A stretch of DNA of 64,000 nt from assembly GCA_964017185.1 (NCBI GenBank), contig OZ024870.1:23397621-23461620 (forward strand). The letters are read 5' to 3'. A model generated the notes under the pieces. It worked only from the letters and a program-made list of their open reading frames with translations, made no database searches and was not told the DNA's origin. Positions 55,754 through 64,000 of this stretch are shown piece by piece; positions within the stretch are counted from its first letter, which is position 1, and every line of letters starts with the position of its first letter. The stretch is from Rugalucina vietnamica (taxonomy: Eukaryota; Mollusca; Bivalvia; Lucinida; Lucinidae). The position numbers were made by a program, and so were the translations under genes.

Positions 55754-56077
55754 TGACCCCCAATTGACAGGAATACGTCTTTAAATATAATAGATATATA
55801 CTGTGCAAAACTTCTAAACCGCCACTTACCTATTATTGATTTTTCTCCCAAAACTGAAAGTTATGTGACACCTGATTTGTATCCGAAAAGGGTGTACACT
55901 TTACACACCCTTTGCATTGAAGCAATAAACAAACTATTCAATAGTGCAAGCAATAAGTTTGGTAAAATTCCGGTTCCCCTTTCTCAAATTCACAATATTC
56001 AGCATTTTCTGAAATCTCACAATTTAAGAAGAAGTAGAAGAAGAGAGCGATAAAGCTTGAAGATATTCAAGTTACAC
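55754..56077. other. Intergenic with an unrecognised 62-codon frame
   Basis: The frame at 55865-56053 ends in an Arg-rich stretch (RRSRRRER). I recognise no domain and do not call it a gene. Confidence 0.35.
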
Positions 56078-56356
56078 CAGGAAAACATGTCCGTGCAATG
56101 AATACCACTTTCAGTAAACCCCACTTTTATATAGTAAAACTGGGGTATGTAGGGGTATACCTATTTTTCTTATTTTTGATTCAAAACAGAGATTGTGGGT
56201 ACTCGTTAGAACCGCCTCGCCGAGGCGGTTCTAACTTGTACCCACAATCTATGCTTTGGGCAAAAATAAGAAAAATATCCAAGTTTTTCTACTGAAAATT
56301 TTCATTTTGAACAACCTAAAAATCTCTGTAATTTGCATGGGCAAATTTTCATAATG
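56078..56356 (-). mobile_element. Hairpin MITE family 1, copy 13
   Basis: CAGGAAAACATGTCCGTG start, intact hairpin (CCGCCTCGCCGAGGCGG), GGGCAAATTTTCATAATG end. Confidence 0.87.
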
Positions 56357-56420
56357 TATAGGTACATGTATAACAAGTGCGATTCTTTAGCCTTATTTAT
56401 TTCCTACACTTTTTAGGAAA

Positions 56421-56530
56421 AAGGATCCTGGATAGCGTAGAAGACAACGCACTCGCTGGTCACCTGTTCGAATCCGGGACAAGGCATTTGGCAGGGTAGC
56501 GGTAGCAAACATAAACATAAAATGGAGAAA
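56421..56530 (+). mobile_element. tRNA-derived SINE fragment
   Basis: It contains an A-box-like GATAGCGTAGAAG (56431-56443) and a near-perfect B box GTTCGAATCC (56465-56474). The downstream GCAGGGTAGCGGTAGC is not tRNA. The body cannot form a full cloverleaf, so it is a SINE head rather than a tRNA gene. Confidence 0.65.
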
Positions 56531-56872
56531 AAAATGACAAAACTTCTGGATGATTCAACAAGATGCTCTGAAACTTCTTAACAAAACAATCACATGCTAG
56601 CTTTATTTATTTTCTTATATTGGTGTTTATTAAATAATGAATTAGGCCGGTTAAAGTTAGGTGAGCTGTGATAACCTAGTCATGAACTTGTCTGCTTGTT
56701 TTTCTAACAAAACTTATATATTAAAAAAAGAGGACATGTATGCCTATTTGGTCTCGGGTTTTGAGAATAAACAATAAACCACACGGGTTACGGGGCATAT
56801 CAGTCGATTCGATAAGATATAACAGAAAGAAAATTTTAAGTTATTCATCCCGCGACCAGAGAGAATCACAAC
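56531..56872. other. Upstream region of gene B
   Basis: No clear promoter motif. Short frames here are not coding. Confidence 0.4.
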
Positions 56873-56961
56873 ATGCCATCAAAAACTTTTCTCGCGGGAT
56901 TTTGTATAACCTTGTGCTTCGTACTCGTTCGGGAAATAGAAGCTGGTGATCATGATGATCC
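56873..56961 (+). CDS. Gene B exon 1: signal peptide
   Basis: ATG at 56873 opens MPSKTFLAGFCITLCFVLVR, a compact hydrophobic leader, then EIEAGDHDD; donor ATCC|GTAAGT. 29 codons plus 2 nt. The start is set by the leader and by the matching phase with gene A exon 1. Confidence 0.78.
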
Positions 56962-57225
56962 GTAAGTATTAAGGTTTCGAAGGAGTATAACTCCATCGGA
57001 TTTAAATTATATTATATCTGTCTATAACTCTGTTCGCATCAAAAAGGAACTCCTCATAAACTGTTTCATAACTTGGTCGAACGTTATTATGCACTGGTAA
57101 TATGGCTCACTTTATAGCATTGATTAAGGTGCACTCTGTGACAAAGTGACGAAATGTGTAGGTGTGAAAATTTGAAGAATCAACATGATCATCATCATCA
57201 TCATCATCATCATCTTCTTCTTCTT

Positions 57226-57256
<31 letters not shown>

Positions 57257-60200
57257 TTATTATTATTATTATTATTCTTCAGATTGTTTCTGTTCAAGTT
57301 AATATGTTAATTACCATTTCGTTGCTTACTTTGATTTTTAGGAACTCGTGTCAGTACACTGGAATCTGTATTAGAGAAGTAACCATTCACGGACATACGA
57401 TGTAAGTTTTCTTACATTTAGATTCTGATCTAGACCGAAAATCAATGGCTCTTGTATATGTTCTTACTTGAAATACAAACAATTGTAGGATGCAATATGT
57501 TGGACAAACTTGTCGAACTTTGCAAAAACGATTTGTTGAGCACTATCGTAGAATCAGAAAGCCCAAAAATAATGATAACTTTCTGTACCAGCATTTTAAG
57601 TGCACTGGTCATTCTCCCAATAATGTTATAGTTCAACCAGTGGAGAAAATCTCATAATCATGATGAAAATTCTTCTCGTAGATTCAAACGATTTGAAACT
57701 GAACTTAAATGGATAAAATTATTGCAAACACCCTTTCCACTGGGATTTTACGACAACATTTACCATGAGGGTAATATTTCCAAAATGACCGATTTTGATG
57801 TACTTACACTTTCAGATTCTCGTAAACGTAAATCTAGATCTCATGGCATACGGAAAAAGGGTAATGACTAACGTAAACAGTGCGTTGCAATGGAATTGAA
57901 CACTTCCCTTAATGATTTAGCTGTTAAACTAAGGATTCACGGTCGACATCCAATGCTGTCTTATCTTAGTTCTCTACCTATTGTTGTATTACGTTCCTTG
58001 GACACAGAGGCTTATAGATTTTACGATAGAAATCATCAAATGAATGACGCTGCACTGTTAACAAGATATTATACTCAGCATGCTCTTCGTCCATTTATCG
58101 ATTCCGAATCTAATCACATTAGACGTTTTGTTAAAATTCCTTTCATATAAAGGAATTGACTTTATTGATTTACCAAGCATATTCCAGGATAAATCAGTGA
58201 CACAGTCAATACCTACGTTCTTCCAAAATTTAGAACCTCCTATTATTTGTTACAAATACAATAAACCAATCAGAAATACTATTTTTATTTTCAATAAACT
58301 TGTTTCTGATCTTGATATCCATGCTAATACTCCTAAGTCTTGAGATTGTAAAGATTCAAAATTTGTTTATCGACCAGCCGGACAAATAGTTACTGGTAAT
58401 TTAAAAATTTCGGATTCTAGAATTCGCAAAATTGTTTCTAAAGGTCCGAAATATAGATACCCTTCCTACATTAATTTCGACAAATATAGAGAGGAGATTG
58501 CATCTGCATTGAATGATTTCGGTAATCGATGGTGTAAACGAGAGGGTGTTGAGTATAATGCTCTTAAAGAATGGAAAAGAAGCATCTTCACTATCGTGGA
58601 TAAACGTATAAAGTTTTATTCACAAAATACTAATCTTTTACCTCCTAAACCTGAATCGTCAATTAGGCATTTGAAGCCGAGTATCCAAGAATTTCACAGA
58701 AAGTATGTCTTGATTCCGGCAGACAAAGCCGCAAACAAAGTTGTTGTCGTTTGTAGGCTTCACTACGTTAACACCTTAAAACAGGAGCCTGATGGTACCA
58801 GGGCTTATCTGGAGACAGATTCTGATGAAAGTACCTGTTAAGTTTTCTGTTTGTGTCAATGAAGGCCAAGACAAACTTCCTACGATGTATTGGTTACCTA
58901 CACTTCACAAAAGACCATGCAAAGCTAGATTTATTGCAAATTCTAGCTCTTATACTACTACTGAACTTTCTAAATTATTAACTTGTCTTACTGCTATCAA
59001 ATCTCATGTTATAAGATACCGTGAGACAGTGTATGAAACTTCAAATAAAAATTGGTTTTGGTCAATAAAATATTCTGGTGAGGTGCTTAATAAATTGAGG
59101 TGTAGAGGAGTCCGTGCGACGAGCTTGTCCACATATGATTTTTCTACTCTGTATACAACATTACCACATAATCTTATTAAAGAAAAACTTCTGGATTTGA
59201 TAGAGTGGACCTTCAAAAGGGCATTAAAAACTATGGTTCACTTTATTTGGCATATAATGACAGAAAGGCTTTTTTCACTTCCTCTGTCCAAAGTCGGTAT
59301 ACACTTTGGTCATGTCAGAATGTGTGCGACGCCTTATCTCCTGGATAATATTTATATTAGATTTGGGACCAAGTTATACAGACAAATTGTTGGAATTCCG
59401 ATGGGTACAAACTGCGCACCTCTCGTAGCTGATTTATTTTTATACTGCTACGAAAGAGATTTCATGGATTCTCTTAACCATGATAATCAAGCTGATGTTA
59501 TCGAGGCTTTTAATTCCACTTCTAGGTACCTCTATGACCTTTTGAACATTGACAACCCTTATTTTGAAGGTATGGTCAATCAAATTTATCCATCTGAACT
59601 ACAGTTGAACAAAGCCAATATCTCGGATACCGAAGCCCCCTTTAAAGATCTACATCTTTCTGTTGCAAATGGAGTTGTTTCTTCTAAAATTTATGATAAG
59701 CGCGATGACTTTGATTTTGATATAGTAAATTTTCCGTTTTTGGATGGTGACGTTCCTCGTCGTGCTTCTTATGGTGTATATATTTCGCAACTTATTAGGT
59801 TTGCTAGAGTCTGCAATCATGTTACAGACTTCAACGCTCGAAATAAATGTTTAACGGCAAAACTTCTCCAACAGGGCTATCGGTATCATAAACTTCGAAA
59901 AACATTTTCTAAATTTTATCGTAGACACTATGAATTGATTTCCAAATACAATGTTGGGTTAAAGAGGCTTTAAAATGAGGGCCTTTCGGAACCAGAATTT
60001 TATGGTGACTTGGTTTACAAATTTAAGAAACTTATAGGAAGTAATGATTTTTCTTTTCAGTTTAGAAAAATCATAACACGTTACAGACGTATAGGTTATA
60101 ACTTGAATGTTATGCGACAGTCTGCACGCTTAGTTTTTAACCCAACTATAACTATGCTTATAATTATAACTATGCTGCCTTCTTTAATTGCACGCCGGTG

Positions 60201-60965
60201 GGTCGGGCGTCAGACTCTATGATGACCCCGACTTAAAGCTATTCATTTTAGTTGGTTGGGACCGGAGCTTTTTGTCTGTTGCTTGGCCCACCGGGGTCCA
60301 AGTGATGTTTTTCTTTTGCTCCGGAGTTAGTATGTTATTCGGCGCCCAGGGATCTCCATCGTCGGGCAGCTTACTGAATCTGTGAGTCCTTGTTTTTGAT
60401 TCATCAGGATGTTTATCATGATTTATTTGTTTGTTCTTGATGATTCATGGACTAGTTAGAGATTCACCACGAGGACCGAAGAACTAACTAAATGTTATGA
60501 ACCACTGCAGAAGCTGTGTCAAAATTATTTTCAATAGTGTCTGGTTGCTAAAGTTGCTGCCAAAATTCCCAACGTGTAACCGAATAACCATATCATATAA
60601 ACTCCCATGTATAGAAGCGAAAAATAAAAACTCGAATTGACTCAATTTTATGTAGTGGCTCGAAAAACTTGCCCCATGTAATATATTGAGATTGTTGAAA
60701 GTAGGAAAAATAGAAAATTTCATTGGAAAAAAAAAATATTTGATATTTCTAATACGTACTTTTGCTCAAAACATTGATTGTGTGTACACGTTAGAACCGC
60801 CTCGCCGATGCGGTTCTAACGGGTACCCACAATCTATGTTTTGGAACAAAAATAGGAAAAATAGGTAAACGCCTGTATAGCCTAGTTTTACTATATAAAG
60901 GTGGGGTTTAAAAGGGTATACATTTCACGGAGAAGTTTTCTTGATGCAATGCAAGAAACTACAAG

Positions 60966-61008
<43 letters not shown>

Positions 61009-64000
61009 ACGACTCTTTTATAAATAACAAGATGATCAGTAACTTTTTTCAAGGAATGTATCATAAAACAAAGTCACAATAAATGCAGTTTCTCTTTTTA
61101 TTGAAGGGTGTATTATTTCAGTGAATCATGAACAGGTATTACTGTATTATCCTCAAACGTTTAGGTACACCCTTTAAATTAAAATCCTTAAACGTGAAAT
61201 ATTCAACATATGTTTAGATATGGGCTCTGATCATGTATAAATAATATTTTTGTTCTATTTGATTTGCAGTCAAAAGTCAGATTTGTGCCATAAGCGACAA
61301 CCCTGCGGTAAGTCAGACAGAAAAAAAAAATCTAAATTCTAATTAAACCACAATACGTCTATAAATGATATAAAAGCACACAATTGAATTAATGCTTTCT
61401 GAGATTTCACATATCGAAAACCATAGGAGGTGATCTTGCAAACAAAATTTTCTTTGTGGTTCATGGCCCATCCCTTTTCTCATTAATTTGCTCACTGCTC
61501 TTAAAGGATCTCAGTTTTATTTTTAATTGCTACTACACCAGCTGGTGCTGTGTCGTGTGGCGGCCCTAAAAAGTTTCCCCGTACATCATCCATAGAGCAG
61601 ATTATATTCTGTTGATCTTTTGAGATCAGAGAGGGTATTCTGAAAATCAGACATTTATTATCGGTATGGATTCATTTTCAAACCAACGTTTAATATATTC
61701 GGCTCTGTTTGGATAATGCTACATGTAGTCTTTGTATCGACTATTCTGTTAAACGCTTGCAAAATTACGGTATTTCTCTTTGGCTCCATTTTTACCAAAT
61801 CTAAAGGGTCACTGAAGAGGCTTAAGTAGCCGAAACCGCGGTATGACCCATCCCTTTTCTCATTAATAGGTCCACTGCTCTTAAAGGATCTCAGTTTTAT
61901 TTTTGTTTATTATCGTTTTAACAAAAAATTTAATAGCTCAATTTTACAGTGGAACATGCATGTTAAGATTAAATTAATTTCATCGAAACATTAGGTGACA
62001 AAAATAAGTATGAACAAATGAAATATGTTTCTAAGCACAAAAAGTGATATACTGTATGGAAAAGCGATTGAAGTGCGCTAAGTGAAGCGTATATATATAA
62101 AAATCTCAATTTCTGTGCGTTTTTGATTACCAGAAACCTACTGGGCACAGTGGAGTAGATGCGTGTCATTTCACGGAAGAGGTTTTCGGAGGCGTTACGG
62201 GAAATGTGTTGGTTCCCGGTGTAACAAGGTGGTAAAACAGGTAGAGCGATGCGAGGACGGGCCAGTCCCACCACCACCGACAACGGACCCGCCAACGACC
62301 ACCCCACCACCCCCGCCCCCGACAACAGATGCAGGTAAGCATTGCAAAAACGTGCCAATCTTTAATGCAATAAAACAACTCACAAAAAGAGCTAGAGGCT
62401 TGAAATTTGATTTAAGAAGAAGATGGATTGTTCTATTCGGTTTTCTCTTGTCGCAGCTCATTTGCTTTCATCAAGATAGCATGTCCTTGTAATATATACC
62501 CCCTTATACATCACGTTTATATCATAGCAAACCTGGGGTATGCAGGGGTATGCCTATGTTTCTTATTTTTTGCTCCAAAACATAGATTGTGGGTATACGT
62601 TAGAAACGACTCGTCGAGGCGGATCTAGCGTGTACCCACAATCTATGTTTTGAGCAAAATTAATTTAAAGCATCAAAATTTTCAAATGAAAATTTTCAAT
62701 TTTACCTATTCAAATCTTTATATTACATGGGTGCGTATTCAGCGTAATGTGTTTCCTGTTGTAGTATCCGACCTATGCGAAACCCTTATGCCATGTGTTC
62801 ATGGGTCGTGTCGAGATACAGGCCCTGGAGCTTATGAATGTGATTGTACAGGGACGGGCTACACGGGCGTCAATTGTTCAGTAGGTATGAAAACAGTCAA
62901 ACAGTCACCGGATAAAGTGGCATAAAAATCCACAGAAAAAAATCACAGGAAAAAAAGTCACAGTGAGGAAAATGTCACAGAAAAAAGTCATAGGAAATTA
63001 TTGCAGGAAAAATAAGTCACAGGAAATAAAAAGTCACAGAAAAGTATCACAGTTTCTTTCTACTTCTGGTTATAGAAATGAACCTCATTTGGTTATGCCA
63101 TTACCATCTTATGCTTTGTTTTGCGAGATGTTTTAGCGCTTTTACTTCCCACTTAACGTGTTCAGTCATGCGTGGACTTAGCCATTGCTTCCGTGGTACT
63201 TAACTTGGCCAGTTCTTTGGAGGCTTGTTCAAGGGCACTATATGACATTGGTAGTTTTTAAACCCGTCCTTAGGCTCCATGTTCTGAAACTCTACCACTG
63301 AGCCATCGTGCTCTCCAGATATTTGGTGTTTTTTTTTTTTTTTTTTTTTTTTTTCTTTTTTATCTAATTCATGGTTTAGTTACTACCTATTTCAAGGGCA
63401 TGATTTGATTTGTGATAATGAGGGAACCCCCATCATTGCCCGGTAAAGCCTCAGATGAGACTTGCATAATCTGAAAATTTGCCTGAGATTTCCTTGTATC
63501 TGCACAAACCCCAGACCGGTCCCGATAGCGTAATGGTTAGAGCGTTCGCTTCGGAAGCGGGAGGCGCGGGTTCTAATCCGGGCCGCGTCATACCAAAGAC
63601 GTTAAAAATGGTACCAGTGGCTACCTTGCTTGGCGCTCAGCATTAATAAGGCAAGCACTGGCTTCTCTTCTCTCAAAAAGATAACTTCAATGATGAGAGC
63701 TCCATGTAATACTCTGTTTATGAGGTGTTTGGAGTACTTGGCAGATTCAGATTATAGATTCTTTAAATTTTGCTTTTGCTCAAAAACGTAGCCTTGTGGG
63801 TAATCGTAAGAACGGCCTAGGCGATATGGCTATAACATGTACCAAGAATGTCTGTTTTAAGCAAAAAATAGCAGTTTTTGCAACTGAAGATTTTCAATGT
63901 TTTCTGCTGTAAGACAACAACGTACACTGCATGACCATGTTATCGTATTGTCCTCTGTTACAGATATAAACGAGTGTGATACTGGTACCCCGTGTAATAC
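56873..64000 (+). CDS. Gene B: paralogue of gene A, 3' end beyond the window
   Basis: Join 56873-56961, 57342-57401, 61270-61307, 62134-62334, 62765-62884 and 63964 onward. Architecture so far: signal peptide, four-Cys segment, TSP1-like domain, Pro/Thr linker, EGF, then the start of a DINEC calcium-binding EGF. Intron phases after exons 1 to 4 (2, 2, 1, 1) equal those of gene A, and exon 3 is 38 nt in both. It is probably a tandem duplicate with the same extracellular role. Its intron 2 hosts a Penelope-like element and intron 3 a hammerhead retroelement. Confidence 0.8.
57154..57285. repeat. (CAT)n(CTT)n(ATT)n compound microsatellite
   Basis: Three successive trinucleotide runs, about 57187-57213 (CAT), 57214-57254 (CTT) and 57255-57277 (ATT), in gene B intron 1. 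The His/Leu/Ile-run frame crossing it is not a gene. Confidence 0.93.
57342..57401 (+). CDS. Gene B exon 2: first CX5C pair
   Basis: Acceptor TTTGATTTTTAG, donor CGAT|GTAAGT; 60 nt, phase 2-2. It encodes NSCQYTGICIREVTIHGHT, aligning with gene A exon 2 ([18 protein letters not shown]). Confidence 0.78.
57425..60480 (+). pseudogene. Dead Penelope-like retroelement with GIY-YIG upstream of RT (gene B intron 2)
   Basis: In order: a GIY-YIG nuclease fragment (CRMQYVGQTCRTLQKRF...H...QHFKCTGH at 57482-57654); a linker (RFKRFETELKWIKLLQTPF, 57683 on); an N-terminal RT region (58509-58841); the RT core at 58816-59973 with YWLPTLHKRP, STYDFSTLYTTLPH (motif A) and IVGIPMGTNCAPLVADLF (motif B); thumb DKRDDFDFDIVNFPFL; a C-terminal tail to about 60150; and a 3' UTR-like tail. 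At least three frameshifts and a stop (57867) break it, and the GIY half of the nuclease is missing. The catalytic YxDD reads YLYD (SRYLYDLL), so the RT is dead. Nuclease-before-RT order is that of the Naiad/Chlamys group, not of canonical Penelope. Confidence 0.85.
60346..60480 (+). repeat. Retroelement tail shared with the minus-strand LINE remnant
   Basis: GGCGCCCAGGGATCTCCATC...CAGCTTACTGAATCTGTGAG...GAGATTCACCACGAGG matches the complement of 46895-47030 at roughly 85-90%. The match starts abruptly at GGC(G/A)CCCAGG. Confidence 0.8.
60659..60946 (+). mobile_element. Hairpin MITE family 1, copy 14 (gene B intron 2)
   Basis: Worn left end (CTCGAAAAACTTGCCC). Hairpin ACATTGATTGTGTGTACACG... 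with centre CCGCCTCGCCGATGCGG. Ends AGAAGTTTTCTTGATG. More diverged than the others. Confidence 0.8.
60966..61007. repeat. Poly-A tract
   Basis: About 40 A residues in gene B intron 2. Confidence 0.95.
61270..61307 (+). CDS. Gene B exon 3: 38-nt micro-exon, second CX5C pair
   Basis: Acceptor GATTTGCAG, donor TGCG|GTAAGT. It encodes QKSDLCHKRQPCG. Length, phases and the C-x5-C-G ending equal those of gene A exon 3. Confidence 0.8.
61455..61898 (+). mobile_element. Retrozyme-like element, second copy (gene B intron 3)
   Basis: Homologous along its length to 34730-35174 (CATGGCCCATCCC..., GTGTGGCGGCCCTAAAAAGT..., GGGTCACTGAAGAGG..., GGATCTCAGTTTTATTTTT). The first hammerhead is absent: homology begins about at the position equal to its cleavage site (61463/61464). 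The second hammerhead is complete. Unit length between equivalent sites is 380 nt. Confidence 0.78.
61806..61849 (+). ncRNA. Type-I hammerhead ribozyme, gene B copy
   Basis: Stem I GGGTCA (61806-61811) with TGACCC (61844-61849), all Watson-Crick; core CTGAAGA; stem II GGCT-TAAGT-AGCC; core GAA; stem III ACCGCGGT; cleavage after A61843. Compared with gene A, stem III changes from ACCATGGT to ACCGCGGT and stays self-complementary. One stem I pair changes from G-U to A-U. Confidence 0.88.
62134..62334 (+). CDS. Gene B exon 4: TSP1-like domain missing one disulfide, and Pro/Thr linker
   Basis: Acceptor TTGATTACCAG, donor GCAG|GTAAGC; phase 1-1. It encodes YWAQWSRCVSFHGRGFRRRY, then GKCVGSRCNKVVKQVERCED and a [20 protein letters not shown] linker. 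Against gene A exon 4 the second and sixth Cys are replaced (REC to SFH; ESC to DGP), leaving four. Confidence 0.83.
62375..62462 (-). mobile_element. Fragment of hairpin MITE family 2, copy 12
   Basis: CAAAAAGAGCTAGAGGCTTG, AAATTTGATTTAAGAAGAAG and GGTTTTCTCTTGTCGCAGCTCA match the family's flank and right terminus; the hairpin is gone. Confidence 0.6.
62469..62749 (-). mobile_element. Hairpin MITE family 1, copy 15 (ends 15 bp before exon 5)
   Basis: CATCAAGATAGCATGTCC start. Hairpin arms AACATAGATTGTGGGTATAC and GTACCCACAATCTATGTT. The right end, GCGTATTCAGCGTAATG, ends 15 bp before the gene B exon 5 start. Confidence 0.8.
62765..62884 (+). CDS. Gene B exon 5: EGF module
   Basis: Acceptor CCTGTTGTAG, donor GTAG|GTATGA; 120 nt, phase 1-1. 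It encodes SDLCETLMPCVHGSCRDTGP and ends [16 protein letters not shown]. Same size as gene A exon 5 and likely its counterpart. Confidence 0.87.
   Translation, partial: YPTYAKPLCHVFMGRVEIQALELMNVIVQGRATRASIVQ
62906..63050. repeat. 'GTCACAGGAAAAA' degenerate minisatellite
   Basis: About nine imperfect units of 13-19 bp sharing TCACAG(G/A)AAA, immediately after gene B exon 5. Confidence 0.85.
63051..63515. other. Gene B intron 5, middle part
   Basis: A T25-type run at 63330-63353 is the only notable feature. Confidence 0.45.
63519..63665 (+). mobile_element. tRNA-derived SINE
   Basis: A-box TAGCGTAATGG (63526-63536), an anticodon-like arm TTCGC-TTCGGAA-GCGGG, and B-box GGTTCTAATCC (63569-63579), followed by a non-tRNA body (GGTACCAGTGGCTACC, GCTTGGCGCTCAGC). 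The acceptor stem does not close properly, so this is a SINE rather than a functional tRNA gene. Confidence 0.78.
63740..63945 (-). mobile_element. Degenerate hairpin MITE family 1, copy 16 (about 18 bp before exon 6)
   Basis: Remnants: GCTCAAAAACGTAGCCTTGTGGGTAATCG, GAACGGCCTAGGCGATATGGC and GCATGACCATGTTATCGTATTG. It is the most decayed copy and ends about 18 bp before the next EGF exon. Confidence 0.65.
63964..64000 (+). CDS. Gene B exon 6 (partial): calcium-binding EGF
   Basis: Acceptor TCTGTTACAG, then DINECDTGTPCNT, cut by the window end. It matches the gene A exon 8/10 type ([13 protein letters not shown]). Confidence 0.88.

Noticed and set aside
55865-56053. 62-codon Arg-rich frame
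   Set aside because: No domain, no conserved counterpart in the window; left as unassigned intergenic sequence.
57154-57405. His/Leu/Ile-run protein
   Set aside because: Translation of a compound microsatellite; only its last 20 codons belong to real exon 2.
62166-62461. Gly-rich and other minus-strand frames over gene B exon 4
   Set aside because: Antisense shadow of the Pro/Thr linker codons.
63519-63600. Functional tRNA gene with a CGG-like anticodon loop
   Set aside because: A and B boxes are good, but the acceptor stem does not close and a SINE-like body follows.

Overview
The window is eukaryotic genomic DNA from an invertebrate, most likely a mollusc and perhaps a bivalve. I infer this from spliced genes with GT-AG introns for secreted EGF/TSP1/chitin-binding proteins, LINE and Penelope-like elements, tRNA-derived SINEs, dense hairpin MITEs and the 'AGCTCACCTGAGC' repeat family. 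No species can be named from sequence alone, and there are no bacterial-type operons.

Layout. 1-16937 is an uninterrupted 169-bp satellite with nested higher-order repeats; it runs off the left edge and ends in a 45-bp-period array and a G/C-homopolymer palindrome (16938-17411). 18531-38062 is a complete 13-exon gene, called gene A here. It encodes about 565 residues: signal peptide, a small four-cysteine segment, a TSP1-like domain, a Pro/Thr linker, seven EGF modules, a TSP1 domain and a C-terminal chitin-binding (CBM14/peritrophin-A-like) domain. 38063-56872 is intergenic and built almost entirely of transposons: two fragmented copies of one LINE family lying tail to tail, two TWA-flanked Harbinger-type MITEs (one split by a 4.3-kb insertion) and many hairpin MITEs. 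56873 to the right edge is gene B, a tandem paralogue of gene A with matching N-terminal exon order and intron phases. It is cut by the window end inside its second EGF exon. A dead Penelope-like element with its GIY-YIG domain upstream of the reverse transcriptase sits in gene B intron 2.

The genes look like secreted extracellular-matrix or cuticle/shell-associated proteins: EGF and TSP1 modules for protein contacts and CBM14 for chitin. This role is inferred from domains only. Introns of both genes carry two families of hairpin MITEs, several of which end only 15-60 bp from an exon.

The most notable find is a hammerhead-ribozyme retroelement ('retrozyme'). A head-to-tail pair of type-I hammerhead motifs 374 bp apart lies in gene A intron 11. 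A second copy, with sequence changes that preserve pairing in stem I and keep stem III self-complementary, lies in gene B intron 3. All exon, splice and ribozyme calls were made by eye from the sequence; no search or folding program was run.
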